A stretch of DNA of 64,000 nt from Ichthyophis bannanicus (lineage: Eukaryota; Chordata; Amphibia; Gymnophiona; Ichthyophiidae): NCBI GenBank assembly GCA_033557465.1, contig CM066033.1, forward strand, positions 388,933,289 through 388,997,288, in the 5' to 3' direction. The translations under genes and the position numbers were made by a program. Below are positions 22,599 through 33,500 of the stretch, one piece after another. Every line of letters starts with the position of its first letter. The stretch's first letter is position 1. The notes beneath the pieces were generated by a model. That model was not told where the DNA came from. It made no database searches and was given only the letters and a program-made list of their open reading frames with translations.

Positions 22599-23943
22599 AT
22601 GTTTTCCCCCTGGAAGGATGTGCTCAGCTTTGGGGAGGATGCATTGGACAAATTTCTTTCTCAAGAAGCTTTAATTTCTCATACGGAGGATGACACTGAT
22701 ACATTGTTCAGTCAATGGGAAGACATTGTACGACTTACTCAAAAACAAGTAAAAGAAGAGCTACATGCTGCATACCTTCTTGAATGCTGCAGGTCAAAGA
22801 TTATACCTTGAGGCCTAAGAGTTATTAAGGCACCAGGGTTATATTTGGAAGAAAGTGGTTTTGTTAAATGTTGGAACGCATTTTTAAATAAATGTTCTTT
22901 AGATTTAATGATCTTATTGATTAGTACAGCTAATAAAAAGTTAGAGTTATATAAAGCTGAGATAGATGAAAAGTTAGTAACATTAAAAGGAAGTGACAAA
23001 AATTTCGAAAAGGTACACAAAGATTTTGAGCGCAACAATTTAGCCTTTAAAAAGGAGATTAAGAATAAGAAGATGGATAAATTTAAAAGTGATGAAGAGG
23101 ATTATCTTTATGGATATATATATCCTTGGTGTAAAAAAATAGAAGGTGATCGATTGTATATTAAGAAAAGATCTACCATTTTTGATCGCAATGAACATGA
23201 TAGGGAAGTTGAATTGGATGAGAATCCTTGTGAACCAAAGAAGAAGCGCAACAGAAGTGAATCAGCGTAAAACATTGATGTGTCTGCATCGCTGTTTTCA
23301 TCCCTTAGGGGACAGTTTAAAAAAGTAGGAGAAAATGAAAGCGATGATAAAGGTAAAGACAAACATTTTTTAAATATGGATTCCCTTTGGAAAGGGGAGG
23401 GCGAGACCAGTCACGCACGCGCCATCCACAAAAGGAATCGTATTGGGACAGAGAGCAAAATCAAGAGAGGACTTTTGGTCAATTTCAACCATACAGGGGA
23501 CGCGGTCGGGGTCGAGGGAGGGGTCGTATGGGGTCCAACAGATCCATAGAGAGGAGATAATCGCGATAGTAATGTTAACATCTCTAACTATAATCTAATC
23601 TCTAATGTAGAATCTCTACTCAATAAAGGATTATCCTTTGTACCAGTTAAGAAATATGACCCTTTTGAGACCCAGGTAGACTTATACAAGTTTTTTTCGA
23701 AAAATTTGAATACGACAATTTTTTATTAATCATGAATCTACTTATAATGACTTATCTATAGTAAAGAAGAAATCATTTTGGGTTCCACCACAAAACACTG
23801 ACCCTTTGATTGAAGCTTTTGAAAAAGTGGTTTTAAAAGAAATTAACAAGCTAAGTATTAAAGAATGACCACCTTATCAGAATTTGACTTTAGAAGAGAG
23901 GAAAGCCATCAAATCACTACAGAGGAATAGTGATACCTAAATA
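22599..23943 (+). pseudogene. Penelope-like element ORF, N-terminal part
   Basis: This is the start of the PLE polyprotein after the terminal repeat. The likely first Met is at 22599. Conserved-looking parts include a Lys/Asp-rich segment with KSDEEDYLYGYIYPW (22845-23270) and the pre-RT block GLSFVPVKKYDPFETQVDLYKF (about 23620-23690), followed by WVPPQNTDP. The frame is broken by stops at 22811, 23270 and 23549 and by several more between 23720 and 23940. At 23943 an L2 element interrupts it, and the RT continues at 26269. The function would have been RNA-templated DNA synthesis for retrotransposition. This copy is dead. Confidence 0.8.
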
Positions 23944-24584
23944 TGGACAAGCATCTTCGGATTACCAACCGGGCTATATTCCACAAATTAAGAGTCTTGC
24001 AGCCTTTACGTAGCATCCTCGATCATGCCGACTTCAGATCTGTCGCCCAAGCCCTCATCATTCCACACCTGGACTACTGCAATGCCATACTGCAAGGCCT
24101 ACCAAGAAAAACTATAAATATACTTCAAATGGCTCAAAACGTTGCCGCCAGAATCATTATGCAAAAAAGGCTATCCGACCACATTACACCTGTCCTAATA
24201 GAACTACATTGGCTCCCCATCACGGCCCGCATTCAATACAAAATATTAGTCACCACCTTCAAACTCATCCAGAATGTAGCACCCTCGCATCTCAATAGCC
24301 TAGTATCCAACATGCCCAACAACAGATGCAGAAGAACAGCAAACCTCAACACCCTCTGTCTCCCGAAATGCTTCAGAAAGGTTAATGCTTACACCAGTAA
24401 TAGGGCCTTCTCACTTACAGCACCAACACTCTGGAACCGGTTACCAAGCGAACTGCGTGCAACCTGTGATCTAAAAGACTTCAGGAAAAAACTTAAAACG
24501 CACCTCTTCCAAGCACATTTCAATTTAACCTCATGAGATGCACCCAGGCATATATGAGCAAATAGATATATGTAGCTTATGCAT

Positions 24585-25962
24585 TGTCGCGGGCCCTCTT
24601 GGTGCACCTACCGGTGAGCTTTGGTATTGCACTAGACCCCGGTGTAACTGGCCTCCTGGTAGTTGTAGCTGCTGCCAGATTACACCAAAAATAGTTGTGG
24701 ACAACCGAATAAGGTAAATAGGGCTTTATTTCCCTTCCCAAATAGGATATTCAAATATTTACAGCAACACAAACAAAAACCCTTCTTGGGTGAAACAGAA
24801 AGCAAAACTGGAACATAAAAATAGCTTTCTTTCAGCAACAGAAAAGTACTTTAAACATTAGGCTGGTAGCCACTGAGAATAAGGCCTTGCTTTGCCTTGG
24901 CAGGCTGCTTATTCCTTTTTATCTGAGAGATATTATATCATCTGCTACAGAAAGACTACAGTCCATTTCTATAATATCATCAGTTATAGGTAAATCACAT
25001 TGCATTGGCTCCACCTCAGGAATCAATCCCTTTGCACTCTCCCTCTGTGTGGGCTCAGCAAACAGCCCGTCCTGGCTGTGACGTCGTTCTCCCTTGCTAG
25101 AGGAAAACTGTTGGTAATTACCACAATCTCTCTTGCTGTGGTAATAGGAGCCTCCCCTCTGCTGACCTCTGTGAAACAGGTTGAGGAATTGCTCTGCCCC
25201 ACTATTAGGGGGAATTGGCCCTGCTCTGAGCTCTGCTTTAGGTAGGAACTGAGAACCAGCTGGAACTCCTGACGGCAGCCCTTGGGAAACTCTAGGTCTC
25301 ACGTACCTTGCAGAGTGTGTCCCTTCTTCAGGTAAAAAGCCTTTACTTTGCTTATAAAAAGGGTACAAGAATATCTCTGCTCCCCTTCTTGCACTGGGAT
25401 TAAACTTCCTGACTTGTACCTTTTCTTTCTTATCTCTGCTCCACGCTGGGCTGTTACATTTACTTTCCTTAGCTGTGTCACGCTGTCTGTACCTTTCATT
25501 CAAGCACTCTTCAGACTCACTCAGACGTCCACTCAAGCTTCCAATGGGGTACTCTGACACGCTCTCTCCACAGCTCCTCTCATCCTCCTCCTGTAACCAG
25601 TTCCTTCTCTGGGTTTCTCTCCAGTTCCTATCTTGGCTCCTGCTTTGTGCCTTCGTCCTGCACTTGAACCTGCTCTCCTCGGGCTTGGTCCTTGTCTTGC
25701 TCTTTGTCTTGCTCTGCCTAACTGTTTGTGAGCTAGGTTTATTTAGGTAATTCCTAGCTGCACCACTCCCTAGCTGATTAGAGTCAGGTGAAAATCCCCT
25801 GGCTTCCCTATTGGCTGAGGGTGTCTTCCAAGCTCGTGACCTCACTTGCTTACGTTGCCCCTGGCAACTTTCCACCATGTGCTTTCTCAGCACGTCATTA
25901 TTTCCCTGAGCTGCACTATCTTCTGTCTCCATAGGGGTCACTAATGAGTCAGCACTGTGACA
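24585..25962 (-). repeat. Solo LTR (minus), ORF-bearing family, LTR 2
   Basis: This 1378-bp sequence, read on the minus strand, starts TGTCACAG and ends GCGACA. GCAT flanks it on both sides (24581-24584 and 25963-25966), a 4-bp duplication within the L2 3' region. Minus-strand AATAAA lies at 24725-24730, about 140 nt from the LTR end. It shares its layout with 43693-45215 and 53596-54881. No internal region remains, so it formed by LTR-LTR recombination. Confidence 0.85.
24919..25932 (-). CDS. LTR-encoded Ser/Arg-rich ORF, intact frame (unassigned)
   Basis: A 337-residue frame starts at an ATG 31 nt inside the LTR and ends about 330 nt before its end. The protein is highly polar: rich in Ser, Arg, Glu, Gln and Lys in the first two thirds, with clusters of SR and RS type, and no membrane segment. 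Near residue 270 is a short hydrophobic motif (GAEQFLNLF), and the C-terminus is acidic with PMQCDLPITDD and IEMDCSLSV. The sister LTR frames share the x-F/W-x-x-LF motif and the terminal MDC motif at matching positions. I recognise no known domain. The LTR plus strand is purine-rich, which by itself lowers stop frequency, so coding status needs a substitution test. An ORF in U3 is reminiscent in position only of LTR-overlapping accessory genes of some retroviruses. Confidence 0.5.
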   Translation of the reverse strand: METEDSAAQGNNDVLRKHMVESCQGQRKQVRSRAWKTPSANREARGFSPDSNQLGSGAARNYLNKPSSQTVRQSKTKSKTRTKPEESRFKCRTKAQSRSQDRNWRETQRRNWLQEEDERSCGESVSEYPIGSLSGRLSESEECLNERYRQRDTAKESKCNSPAWSRDKKEKVQVRKFNPSARRGAEIFLYPFYKQSKGFLPEEGTHSARYVRPRVSQGLPSGVPAGSQFLPKAELRAGPIPPNSGAEQFLNLFHRGQQRGGSYYHSKRDCGNYQQFSSSKGERRHSQDGLFAEPTQRESAKGLIPEVEPMQCDLPITDDIIEMDCSLSVADDIISLR

Positions 25963-26268
25963 GCATATATGTATATAATCAATCCTATGTGAAGTCTTAT
26001 ATGTATATAACAATCCTATGTGAAGTCATAACTGTCATGCATGTGTAAATATGTATATTTTGTACTTTGTGTGAAGTCTAACAGCAATCAACTGTAAATC
26101 TATAATCCTATTTGCTGTGTAATACCACCCCGCCCTAATCGCAGTGTACATACCCCTAATTTCTGGCCAGTACAACCAAACCCCCCTTGTATAGTAACCG
26201 CTGCTGATCACTGGAAGCAGCGGGATACAAATTGTACGCAAATAAATAAATAAATAAATAAAACCGAC

Positions 26269-27129
26269 AGATAAAGGGAGTGCTATGGTTATTTTAGACA
26301 AAGGTTTTTACTTTGCTGAGATACAGAGGCAATTAAAAGACACCACATTTTATTGCCGTTTGGATGATGACCCTAACTCAGCTTTAAAAAACTCTATTGA
26401 TAATTCTCACTGCATTTGAATTTGGACATATTACAGAAAAAGAGAAGAGTTTTCTTATAGTGACCTCTCCAATTATTCCTACTATTTACGTAAATCCAAA
26501 AATTCATAAATCATTAGAAAATCCACCTGGCAGACTGATTGTATCTGCCATTGGTTCTCTTTTTGAGCTTATCTCACAATTTATGGATGTTCTGTTACGC
26601 CCATTTGTTGAAAACATGTGGTTATATGTTCGGGATTCATCGCATGTTATTAATATTTTAGCTGATATATATGGGATTCTAATTCAGTAATTTTAGTTAT
26701 TCTGGACGTAGAGTCATTGTATACAAATATTCCACAAAAGGATGCTTTAACAATAATTGAACGTTACCTCTTCAACAGAAAAGCTCATAGACGCATCCCC
26801 ACAGCATTTTTGATGGATTTGGCACAATTAGCCCTTTGTGAAAAGTATTTTTGTTTTCGGGACATATTTTACAAGCAAATAAAGGCGTAGCCATGGGCTA
26901 ATCCATTGCTCCAGATATTGCAAATTTGTATGTATATGATTTTGAGGAGAATTATATAAAGAACAACCCTTTTACAGCGAACATAAAATTGTGGATAAGA
27001 TACATAGACGATATATTTGTCTTGTGGGATGGATCATTGGATCGGTTATCAGCATTCAATGAATGGATTAATACGTGTGATGTTAATTTGTGTTTTCAGA
27101 TGACGTATGATTTCCATAAAATACCATAT
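26269..27129 (+). pseudogene. Penelope-like element reverse transcriptase
   Basis: The RT core continues after the L2 insertion: TDKGSAMVILDKG, then a PTIYVNPKIHK and GRLIVSAIGS block (26397-26690). Next come motif A LDVESLYTNIP (about 26705-26740), motif B GVAMG with SIAPDIANLYV (about 26885-26935) and the catalytic YIDD at 27001-27012 within WIRYIDDIFVLWDG. In-frame breaks occur near 26398, 26690 and in motif B, where a stop replaces the residue after AMG. At 27129 (HKIPY) a Ngaro element interrupts the frame; it resumes at 34629 with LDLLI. The motifs and their order are diagnostic of the PLE RT. Confidence 0.9.
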
Positions 27130-27386
27130 GGGCAAGGCCGCGGGGCCCACCTCCACGTGGCCGGCGGTAACGGGGGGGGGGGGGAGCGGCCACGCGCTGG
27201 TGCCCCTTGCTGCGGCAGCGTGGTGCCGTGGGGGCGGGACACGTTCATCCCACGATGTCATTGGATCCCGCGGGTCACTGGAAGGCATGGGAGCCAATGA
27301 GGGAGCGAGGATCCAGGCAGCGAGGGGGTAGAGCGGGGACGTGGCGTGGCTCTGGCCTTCTTCGGGTCAGTGCCGGTGACGACAGA
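27130..27386 (+). repeat. Ngaro terminal repeat A1
   Basis: It starts GGGCAAGGCCGCGGGGCCCAC and matches A2 (33904-34154) over its length with a few dozen or fewer differences. Both end near GACGACGGACGT or GACGACAGACGT. Confidence 0.9.
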
Positions 27387-27562
27387 CGTGTCTGGGAGCG
27401 CGGCATCAGCGGTAGACCTGGGGGCTGACAGACGGGGAACGGAGGGTGAGGATTGCGGCACGTGTGAGGACAGAAGCATCAGGCAAGTCAGGTGGTGTCT
27501 TACTTAAAAAAAATAAAAATAAAAATAATTAAATTTCCCTACGTGGAGGGTGTAGCACCACA

Positions 27563-29275
27563 ATGCCTTCAGGCAGGGGGGAGAGTGGGGGTCCAGGAAA
27601 AGGAAAAGGGGCAGGCAAGGGGAAAAGGGGGCCCGAGGGGAGGATCATTTGGGGCCTGATCTTAGAAGGGAGCAGAGGTGCAGAGGGAGCTTGGGGCGGG
27701 GTTGCAGCCCACAAGGGGGGGGCGGCTACAGGCAAAAAAGGGCAAGGGGCAGAGCACCCAGCCGGGGTAAAGGTGTGAGAAGGGGCAGTAGCTCAGTGGG
27801 GGGACCAGTGCAGGTGCAGAGCGGTTTGGCAGGGGAGGTGCAGGGGGGTGAGCCTGAGGGAGATGTTCGGGCGGCTAGGGGGAGTCAGGGCAGAGGGAGA
27901 GGACCTGCAAGGGGTTCCACGGGGCAAGGGACGGTGCGGGGGTCCGATGGGCGCCCGAGCGTAGGGCCCATTCCCTCATGGGGGGGGGGTGACGGGAGGG
28001 ATGGGGGGAGATTGGTCGGGACCAGCGGGTGCGGGTGGCTGGCAGGGTGCTACGGGAGGCAGTTACTCACCAGCATGGGAGCATTGGCAGGGCGGGGGTC
28101 AAGGCTCCTCACGGGCAGTGGCTGGTGGCGTGGCAGCCACCGTGGGCGATGGCGGGTGTCTCTTCGTCTTTTCCTGTTTTCTCTCCACATATACCTCCCG
28201 GATGGCAGTACATGGGAAGTCCTTGGTTGAGTGCTCCGCGACAACAGGACGGCACGGCGGTGAGCACGGATGGAGGTCACCTGGCGGGAGAAACGGAGGC
28301 AGCAGCGCAGACGGTGACGGAGTGGCAGGAGACCGGGGTGTCATCGGTAGCGGCGGTGGGTGCCGCAGGTGAGTTGGCAGTGGATCCAGGTGCAGCCGTG
28401 GTGGGCGTTACAAGGACGGCTGGAGGGGGCCAAAGAGGGTGAGGTAAAAACGGAGGCATTCTTGTCATCGGCGTCAGAGGTTCGGGTCCTCTTCTACTTC
28501 GACCACTGATTCGTCCTCGGGTTCCATTTCGGAGGAGGGGAGCAGAGGTCGAGGAAAGGGGGGGGAGGCTGGGAACGGGCGGGTCGACGCCTATGTTGGT
28601 AGCGTTCCCAGAGTTATGGGAGGGCGTGCCCAGGAATTTGCGGTGGAAAATTCAGAAACGGTGCTATATAGACATTTTACGGTTATTGGAAGGTCGAAAA
28701 CGGGACAGTCGAAGGAAGAGGAAGGAGGACGAGAAGGCAGGTAGGGTGCGGCGAGTGGCGCGTAACATGGTGAATTGGACACGGGCCTTTCTACGGCTGG
28801 CTAGTGTATGGGGGCATTTGCATCCTGAGCAGTATGGTATGCTTCTGGCTTACACGGACTCCATCTTAGAGGCGTCACAGACGCATGAAGGTTGGGCTTG
28901 GCTCAACTATGATGAGAAGTTCCGGGATAAGATGGAAGAAAATCAGATGCTTTCATGGGGGACGCAAGATATTAATTTATGGCTGACACAGATGGCAGTC
29001 AGACCGGGCGGTGGGGGGGGGTGAGCGGGCCGAAAGGAGGGACGGCCGTTACAGCGGGTGCGGGGCAGCCCTTTCGGGTGGGCGTGCCCCCGGCGGGGCA
29101 GCGAACGGCAGCGGGGGGCACTGGGGATGTGTGTTGGCGCTTCAACAAGTCTTCTTGCCCCTTTCCGGATTGCAAATTCCAGCACGCTTGCTCCGTCTGC
29201 AATGGGGGGCATTCAGCCCTCAAATGTGTTAAGAAAAGTGCAGCCGGAGCCAATGCGCCTCCCCCCAAGCAGTAG
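27563..29275 (+). pseudogene. Ngaro gag-like ORF (broken)
   Basis: The probable start is the ATG at 27563 (PSGRGESGGPGKGKG), a Gly/Lys-rich N-terminus. The readable core is at 28593-29024, with an Arg/Lys-rich helix region and RNMVNWTRAFLRLASVWG. After a frame change in a G run (about 29012-29022) it continues at 28979-29275 into a Cys/His cluster: CWRFNKSSCPFPDCKFQHACSVC, followed by GGHSALKC. That cluster resembles the nucleic-acid-binding fingers of Ngaro gag proteins. Several frame changes between 27780 and 28600 make the middle uncertain. All lie in G-rich tracts, so some may be sequence errors rather than true lesions. Confidence 0.65.
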
Positions 29276-29464
29276 GAGCTTGCTGAGCTTGGTTCCGACT
29301 CCTATTAGGATCAAAGCGTTGCGACCGTGGTTGAAGAGGTATCCCAGGAGGAAGGACAGTGTAGTGTTGGAGGAGGGATTTCGAGGGGGGGTTCAGATTC
29401 CGGTGGTGGGTAGAGTGGCGGCAAGCAAGGCGAGGAATTTGCCCTCAGGCAGTTTGCCCATATT

Positions 29465-30880
29465 GTGAGGGTTAAGTTGGCAGTGGAGATTGGGTTGGGA
29501 AGGGTTGCGGGCCCCTTTGCGGAACAGCCATTTGTGGACTTTGTCGTGTCCCCGTTGGTAATAATACCGAAAAAGGAGCCGGAGAAGTACCGATTAATCC
29601 ATAACCTGTCCTTTCCTGTGGGTTCTTCGGTTAATGACCACATTCCGAAGGAATTGTGTGCGGTGCGCTATGCGTCGTTTGATGCGGCAGTGGAGCTGGT
29701 AAGGGAATGTGGTCCGGGGTGCTTGCTGGCGAAGGCAGATATTGAATCAGCTTTCCGATTCTTGCCGGTGCACCCGGCGGCATTTCATTTGTTGGGATTT
29801 TCCCTTGAGGGTAGCTTTTATTTTGATAAGAGCATGCCAATGGGTTGTGTGATATCCTGCGCTTATTTCGAACAGTTTAGCACTTTTATGCACTGGACTG
29901 TTGTGGAAAGGGTTGGGTGTGGAAATGTAGTGCATTACTTGGACGATTTCCTGTTTGTAGGGGATGCGCAGTCCGGGCAGTGCAGGGAGTTGTTGGATGG
30001 CTTTGTGCAGTTGGCTCAGGCGTGGGGTGTTCTGCTAGCGGCCGGGAAGACGGAGGGCCCGGCGACAAGACTTACGTTCTTGGGGGTGGAGCTGGATTCG
30101 GTGGAAATGGTAGCACGGCTGCCGGCGGATAAAGTAATGAAGCTGCGCGTGTTGGTGGCAAATGTGATGGTTTCTAGTAAGATGACATTGCGGGAGATGC
30201 AGGCTTTGATAGGGTCCCTTAATTTTGTTTGTAGAGTAATCCCAATGGGGAGGGTGTTTTTGCAGCAGCTTGCGGCGGCTATGGCTGGGGTTACTAAACC
30301 TCATCATCGGATCAGGGTTTCGCGGAGCATGCGGGCCGACTTAGGGGTTTGGGACGAGTTTCTGCGGGATTTCAATGGTACTACAGTGTTGAGGGAGAGG
30401 GAGATTTCTAGTGGGGATTTGCAATTGTATACCGATGCAGCAGGGGGGTTGGGCTTGGGGGTTTACTTCGGGGGCTCTTGGTGCGCGGCGGGTTGGCCAC
30501 AGGCATGGCGGGATGCCGGCCTTACTAGCAATATAACATTCTTGGAGTTGTTCCCAATTCTGGTAGTGATGGCATTGTGGCCAGACAGACTTCGGAATTG
30601 CAAGGTGGTTTGGTGGTGCGACAATGAGGCTGTAGTTAGTGTGCTGAACAATTATGCCCCGCGATGCAGGCAGGTGGCTGATTTGCTGCGGCAGGTGGTG
30701 TTAGCTTGCTTGCGATTGAATGTAGTGATTAAGGCTCGTCATATCCCGGGGAGTTCTAACAAGATTGCTGATGCTCTTTCCCATTTTAAGTGGGAGCTGT
30801 TTCGGACCTTGGCGCCAGAGGCGGAAGAAGTGGGGGCATCGGTCCCGGAGCACTTATGGAGGATTGGCCTCTGGACATGA
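29465..30880 (+). CDS. Ngaro reverse transcriptase-RNase H, uninterrupted
   Basis: This is a continuous 471-codon frame. RT motifs in order: VSPLVIIPKKEPEKYRLIHNLS, LLAKADIESAFRFLPVHP (motif A), SMPMGCVISCAYFEQF (motif B), VVHYLDDFLFVG (catalytic YLDD, near residue 158) and FLGVELDS. The RNase H part has LYTDAAGGLGLG (first Asp), ITFLELFPILV (Glu), WCDNEAVVSVLN (Asp) and SSNKIADALS (final Asp). All expected catalytic acids are present. The first Met is at 29465, but the frame could extend upstream toward gag by frameshifting. The recombinase ORF overlaps its last 25 nt. It is the only catalytic ORF in the window that looks potentially functional. Confidence 0.92.
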   Translation: MRVKLAVEIGLGRVAGPFAEQPFVDFVVSPLVIIPKKEPEKYRLIHNLSFPVGSSVNDHIPKELCAVRYASFDAAVELVRECGPGCLLAKADIESAFRFLPVHPAAFHLLGFSLEGSFYFDKSMPMGCVISCAYFEQFSTFMHWTVVERVGCGNVVHYLDDFLFVGDAQSGQCRELLDGFVQLAQAWGVLLAAGKTEGPATRLTFLGVELDSVEMVARLPADKVMKLRVLVANVMVSSKMTLREMQALIGSLNFVCRVIPMGRVFLQQLAAAMAGVTKPHHRIRVSRSMRADLGVWDEFLRDFNGTTVLREREISSGDLQLYTDAAGGLGLGVYFGGSWCAAGWPQAWRDAGLTSNITFLELFPILVVMALWPDRLRNCKVVWWCDNEAVVSVLNNYAPRCRQVADLLRQVVLACLRLNVVIKARHIPGSSNKIADALSHFKWELFRTLAPEAEEVGASVPEHLWRIGLWT

Positions 30881-31744
30881 CGGAACTGCTGAAGAATTCA
30901 GTATCGGCAGCAACGTGGGTGGCCTATCAGAGGGGCTGCAGCAGTGTGATGACTTTCCTGGTGGAGCAGGGATGGCGGCAGGGTTCTGCATCTGATCAGC
31001 TATTGGGTCAGTATGTATTGGCAGCGAAGGCTGCGGGATTGTCACGTGCAACTGTGCGGAGGAATTTGGCAGGGTTTTCATTTTTTGCGAGGGGTGGGGG
31101 GCTGCTGGGGGGGATTTTTAATGCGTAGGCTGCTGCAAGGTTGGGAGCGGTCCTGTCCTTCGCCGGGCGACAGGCGGCGGCCTATAACGCATGACCTGCT
31201 GAGTCGTTTGTGTGTTGCTTTGCCGCAGGTGGTATCGTCCCCTTATGAAGGCGTGCTTTTTCGGGCAGTATTTTCGGTAGCTTTTTTTGGCGCATTTCGG
31301 GTGGGGGAGTTGGTCGCGGGGTCGGGTTACAAGGGGGGGGGGCTTGCAGGTGCATCAGGTGAAGTTGGTGGGGGAAGGGTTCGTCTCCGCCTAGCACGGT
31401 CTAAGACGGATCAGACAGGGAAAGGAATGTGGATCGAGTTGAGGGAGGTGGATGGGGCTCCCACGTGCCCGGTTACATTGCTGAAGGCGTACTTGTGCGT
31501 GCGGCCGGAGGGTGAGGGCAGTCTCTTTATCCACGAGGACGCGAGGGTGCTTACGCGATTTCAGTTTATGGCGGTGCTGCGGCTGTCGTTGCAGCAGATT
31601 GGCGAGGATCCTGGGCGGTTCACTCCGCACTCCTTCAGAATTGGGGCAGCAACCAGTGCTGCAGCTGAAGGTTTGTCTGAGCGGGTGATACAGCGGATTG
31701 GGAGATGGAGGTCGCAGGCGTTCCAAAGCTATGTGCGTTTATAG
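30856..31744 (+). pseudogene. Ngaro tyrosine recombinase (one frame break)
   Basis: It begins MEDWPLDMTELLKNS, overlapping the end of the RT-RNase H frame. The N-terminal core-binding part runs to about 31095 (VAYQRGCSSVMTFL, AAGLSRATVRRNL). The catalytic part contains AFFGAFRVGELV (first Arg), a Lys in the RSKTDQ hairpin, TPHSFRIGAAT (His-x-x-Arg), IGRWRSQAF and FQSYVRL (nucleophile Tyr). All catalytic positions are present. The only break I see is at about 31095-31112, a stretch with runs of G, where the frame must change. The enzyme would integrate a circular cDNA without target duplication. Confidence 0.85.
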
Positions 31745-31762
31745 GGGCGGTGGGGGTCACTA

Positions 31763-32868
31763 ACTGTATCATCTATTATACATGCCTTTTGCAACAGAAA
31801 ACCCCGACCTCTCACCAATAACATGCTGCATAAATGAAATATCCAACTGGCTACAATCCCAAAACCTCCAGATTCAACACAAGAAGACGGAGGTGATGTT
31901 CATTACAAGGAATCGTAACTTCACTGCGCCTACAGTACTAAAAGTGAATGACGCAGACCTCCAGATCAAATCCGCAATCAGATACCTTGGCGTCACACTA
32001 GACCAGAACCTAAATATGCAGGCCCATATAAGAAACACTGTAAGGGCAGTACACCACAAAATTAGATCCCTTAGATACCTGCGATCTCTGCTGGAGCCTG
32101 ATGATTTCAGGACCATCTATCAGGCACTAATCATTCCGCATTTCGATTATGCGAATGCAATACTGCAAGGACTCCCCCAAACCACTCTGAACCCACTGCA
32201 AATGGCAATGAACACCGCAGCAAGAGTACTACATGGAGCATCCAGGAAAGATCACGTCACACCCATTATGAAACAACTCCACTGGCTCCCGATTCAAGGT
32301 AGAATTACATTCAAGACCTTGCTACTCACCTTCAAAGCCACCAAAGGTCTCTCGTCAACATCACTAACAGAGATAATTCAGATGACGCCCCACAATAGGG
32401 ACAGAAGGTCAGCAGCACAAAACACCTTGATAGTCCCAAGATCAATAACTCAATGCACCAAGTCAACATCCAGCAGAGCCTTCAAACTTTATGCACCAGT
32501 GATCTGGAATAACCTCCCTCACAACATCCGAACAATCCCAGACATATTCCAATTCAGGAAGGCTGTGAAACACTACCTCTTCCTCCTACATTACCCGGAA
32601 ACCAATGAAAGCTCAGTACCAATTACCGAAACCACACAAATCTCCTCTGTCTGAAACCAAACGAACACATGACCAGCCTGTAAATTGTATATATTGTTAT
32701 TGTATATAGTTACCCTGTTAGCCAAGTTGAATTTCCTGTTCATATGTAAACACAAAGTACTATTGGAAATGTGTATGTTCGTTGTTTATTGTAAACCGCA
32801 CTGATGCTGAATAGCGCGGTATAAAAGAGACTTTAAATAAATAAATAAATAAATCTCTTTATTTTGCA
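31763..32868 (+). mobile_element. L2-type LINE, 5' truncated, inside Ngaro
   Basis: An open frame at 31782-32654 (about 290 codons) holds the L2 RT thumb and C-terminus: IRYLGVTLDQNLNMQAHI, QALIIPHFDYANAILQGLP, HVTPIMKQLHWLPI, RAFKLYAPVIWNNLPHNIR. The palm is missing. The 3' end reads 'attgtaaaccgcactgatgctgaatagcgcggtataaaag' and then AAATA repeats. The insertion lies exactly between the recombinase and SGNH ORFs, so it spared the Ngaro frames. Confidence 0.92.
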
Positions 32869-32871
32869 GAA

Positions 32872-33480
32872 GTGGGGCAAGGATCGTGTCGCTGTTGGGT
32901 GATTGGCCACTCGTTTGTTTACTGGGCTGGTCGGCGAGCAGCTACACGGCCGATGGGGCCGAATATCGGACTTGAAGCTTCAGGGGTGACTGTCTCATGG
33001 CTGGGCGAGCGCGGATTACGGTGGATCCAGCTCTTGCCTTTGCTGCGGCACCATGAGCGTTTGAGAGGGGCGCCAGACATCTTGTTGATACACCTAGGAG
33101 GCAATGACATGGTGTCTTGGACTTGCAGGCAGTTGATTCGTGCAGTTCTTAAGGACTTGAGGGAGGTGTTGGGAATGTTCAAAGCATAATTTTGGTTTGG
33201 TCAGATATCATTCCAAGGCCGGCTTGCAGGGATCAGCGGCGGTGGTCGAGAGGATTGACGAAAATTAACCGCCAAATTGGCAGATGGGTGGGGGAGCTGG
33301 GAGGGTGCCAAATTTTGCACCCATAGGTTGTCGTTGACTGCGCGGGCCTGTATCGGTCGGATGGAGTGCATCTATCCCAAGTGGGGATGGATTTGCTCCT
33401 TAACGATTGGCAGGAGGCCTTGGAAGGTATTAGGCTAGGGAGGAGGGCTGGTCGCAGCTTACCTTTGGGGGCGGCTCAGG
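32872..33480 (+). pseudogene. Ngaro SGNH hydrolase-like ORF (one frame break)
   Basis: The ORF has the SGNH esterase block layout: block I CWVIGHSFV (nucleophile Ser) near residue 12, block III ILLIHLGGNDM (Gly and Asn of the oxyanion hole) near residue 74, and block V DGVHLSQVG (catalytic Asp and His) at about 33355-33380. A one-base frame change near 33177-33183 separates blocks III and V: one frame ends at 33189 and the sense sequence (ILVWSDIIPRP) continues in the next. Ngaro-family elements of vertebrates are known to carry such a hydrolase as a third gene; its substrate is unknown. A pyrimidine-rich stretch ending in CAG (about 32857-32869) lies right before the ORF. Confidence 0.8.
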
Positions 33481-33500
33481 ACAGTGGTGGCCTGAGCCGG

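Larger units (their letters stand above)
23944..26268 (+). mobile_element. L2-type LINE, 5' truncated, containing a solo LTR
   Basis: An open stretch of about 197 codons (to 24536) carries the L2 RT C-terminal signature: QALIIPHLDYCNAILQGLP, AARII, HITPVLIELHWLPI, AFSLTAPTLWNRLPSELR and KTHLFQ. The 3' region resumes after the solo LTR at 25963 and ends in AAATAA repeats at 26268. Here the PLE frame returns in sense (TDKGSAMVILDKG). The element is truncated and lacks the catalytic palm. Confidence 0.9.

Noticed and set aside
27387..28600. Several 60-190-codon plus- and minus-strand frames rich in Gly, Arg and Pro
   Set aside because: They are shadows in a very G-rich part of Ngaro gag and its leader. 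Only the frames with the RNMVNW and Cys/His blocks have family resemblance.
29310..31726. Minus-strand frames of 60-111 codons opposite Ngaro RT and recombinase
   Set aside because: They are antisense shadows of a GC-rich coding strand with no homology.
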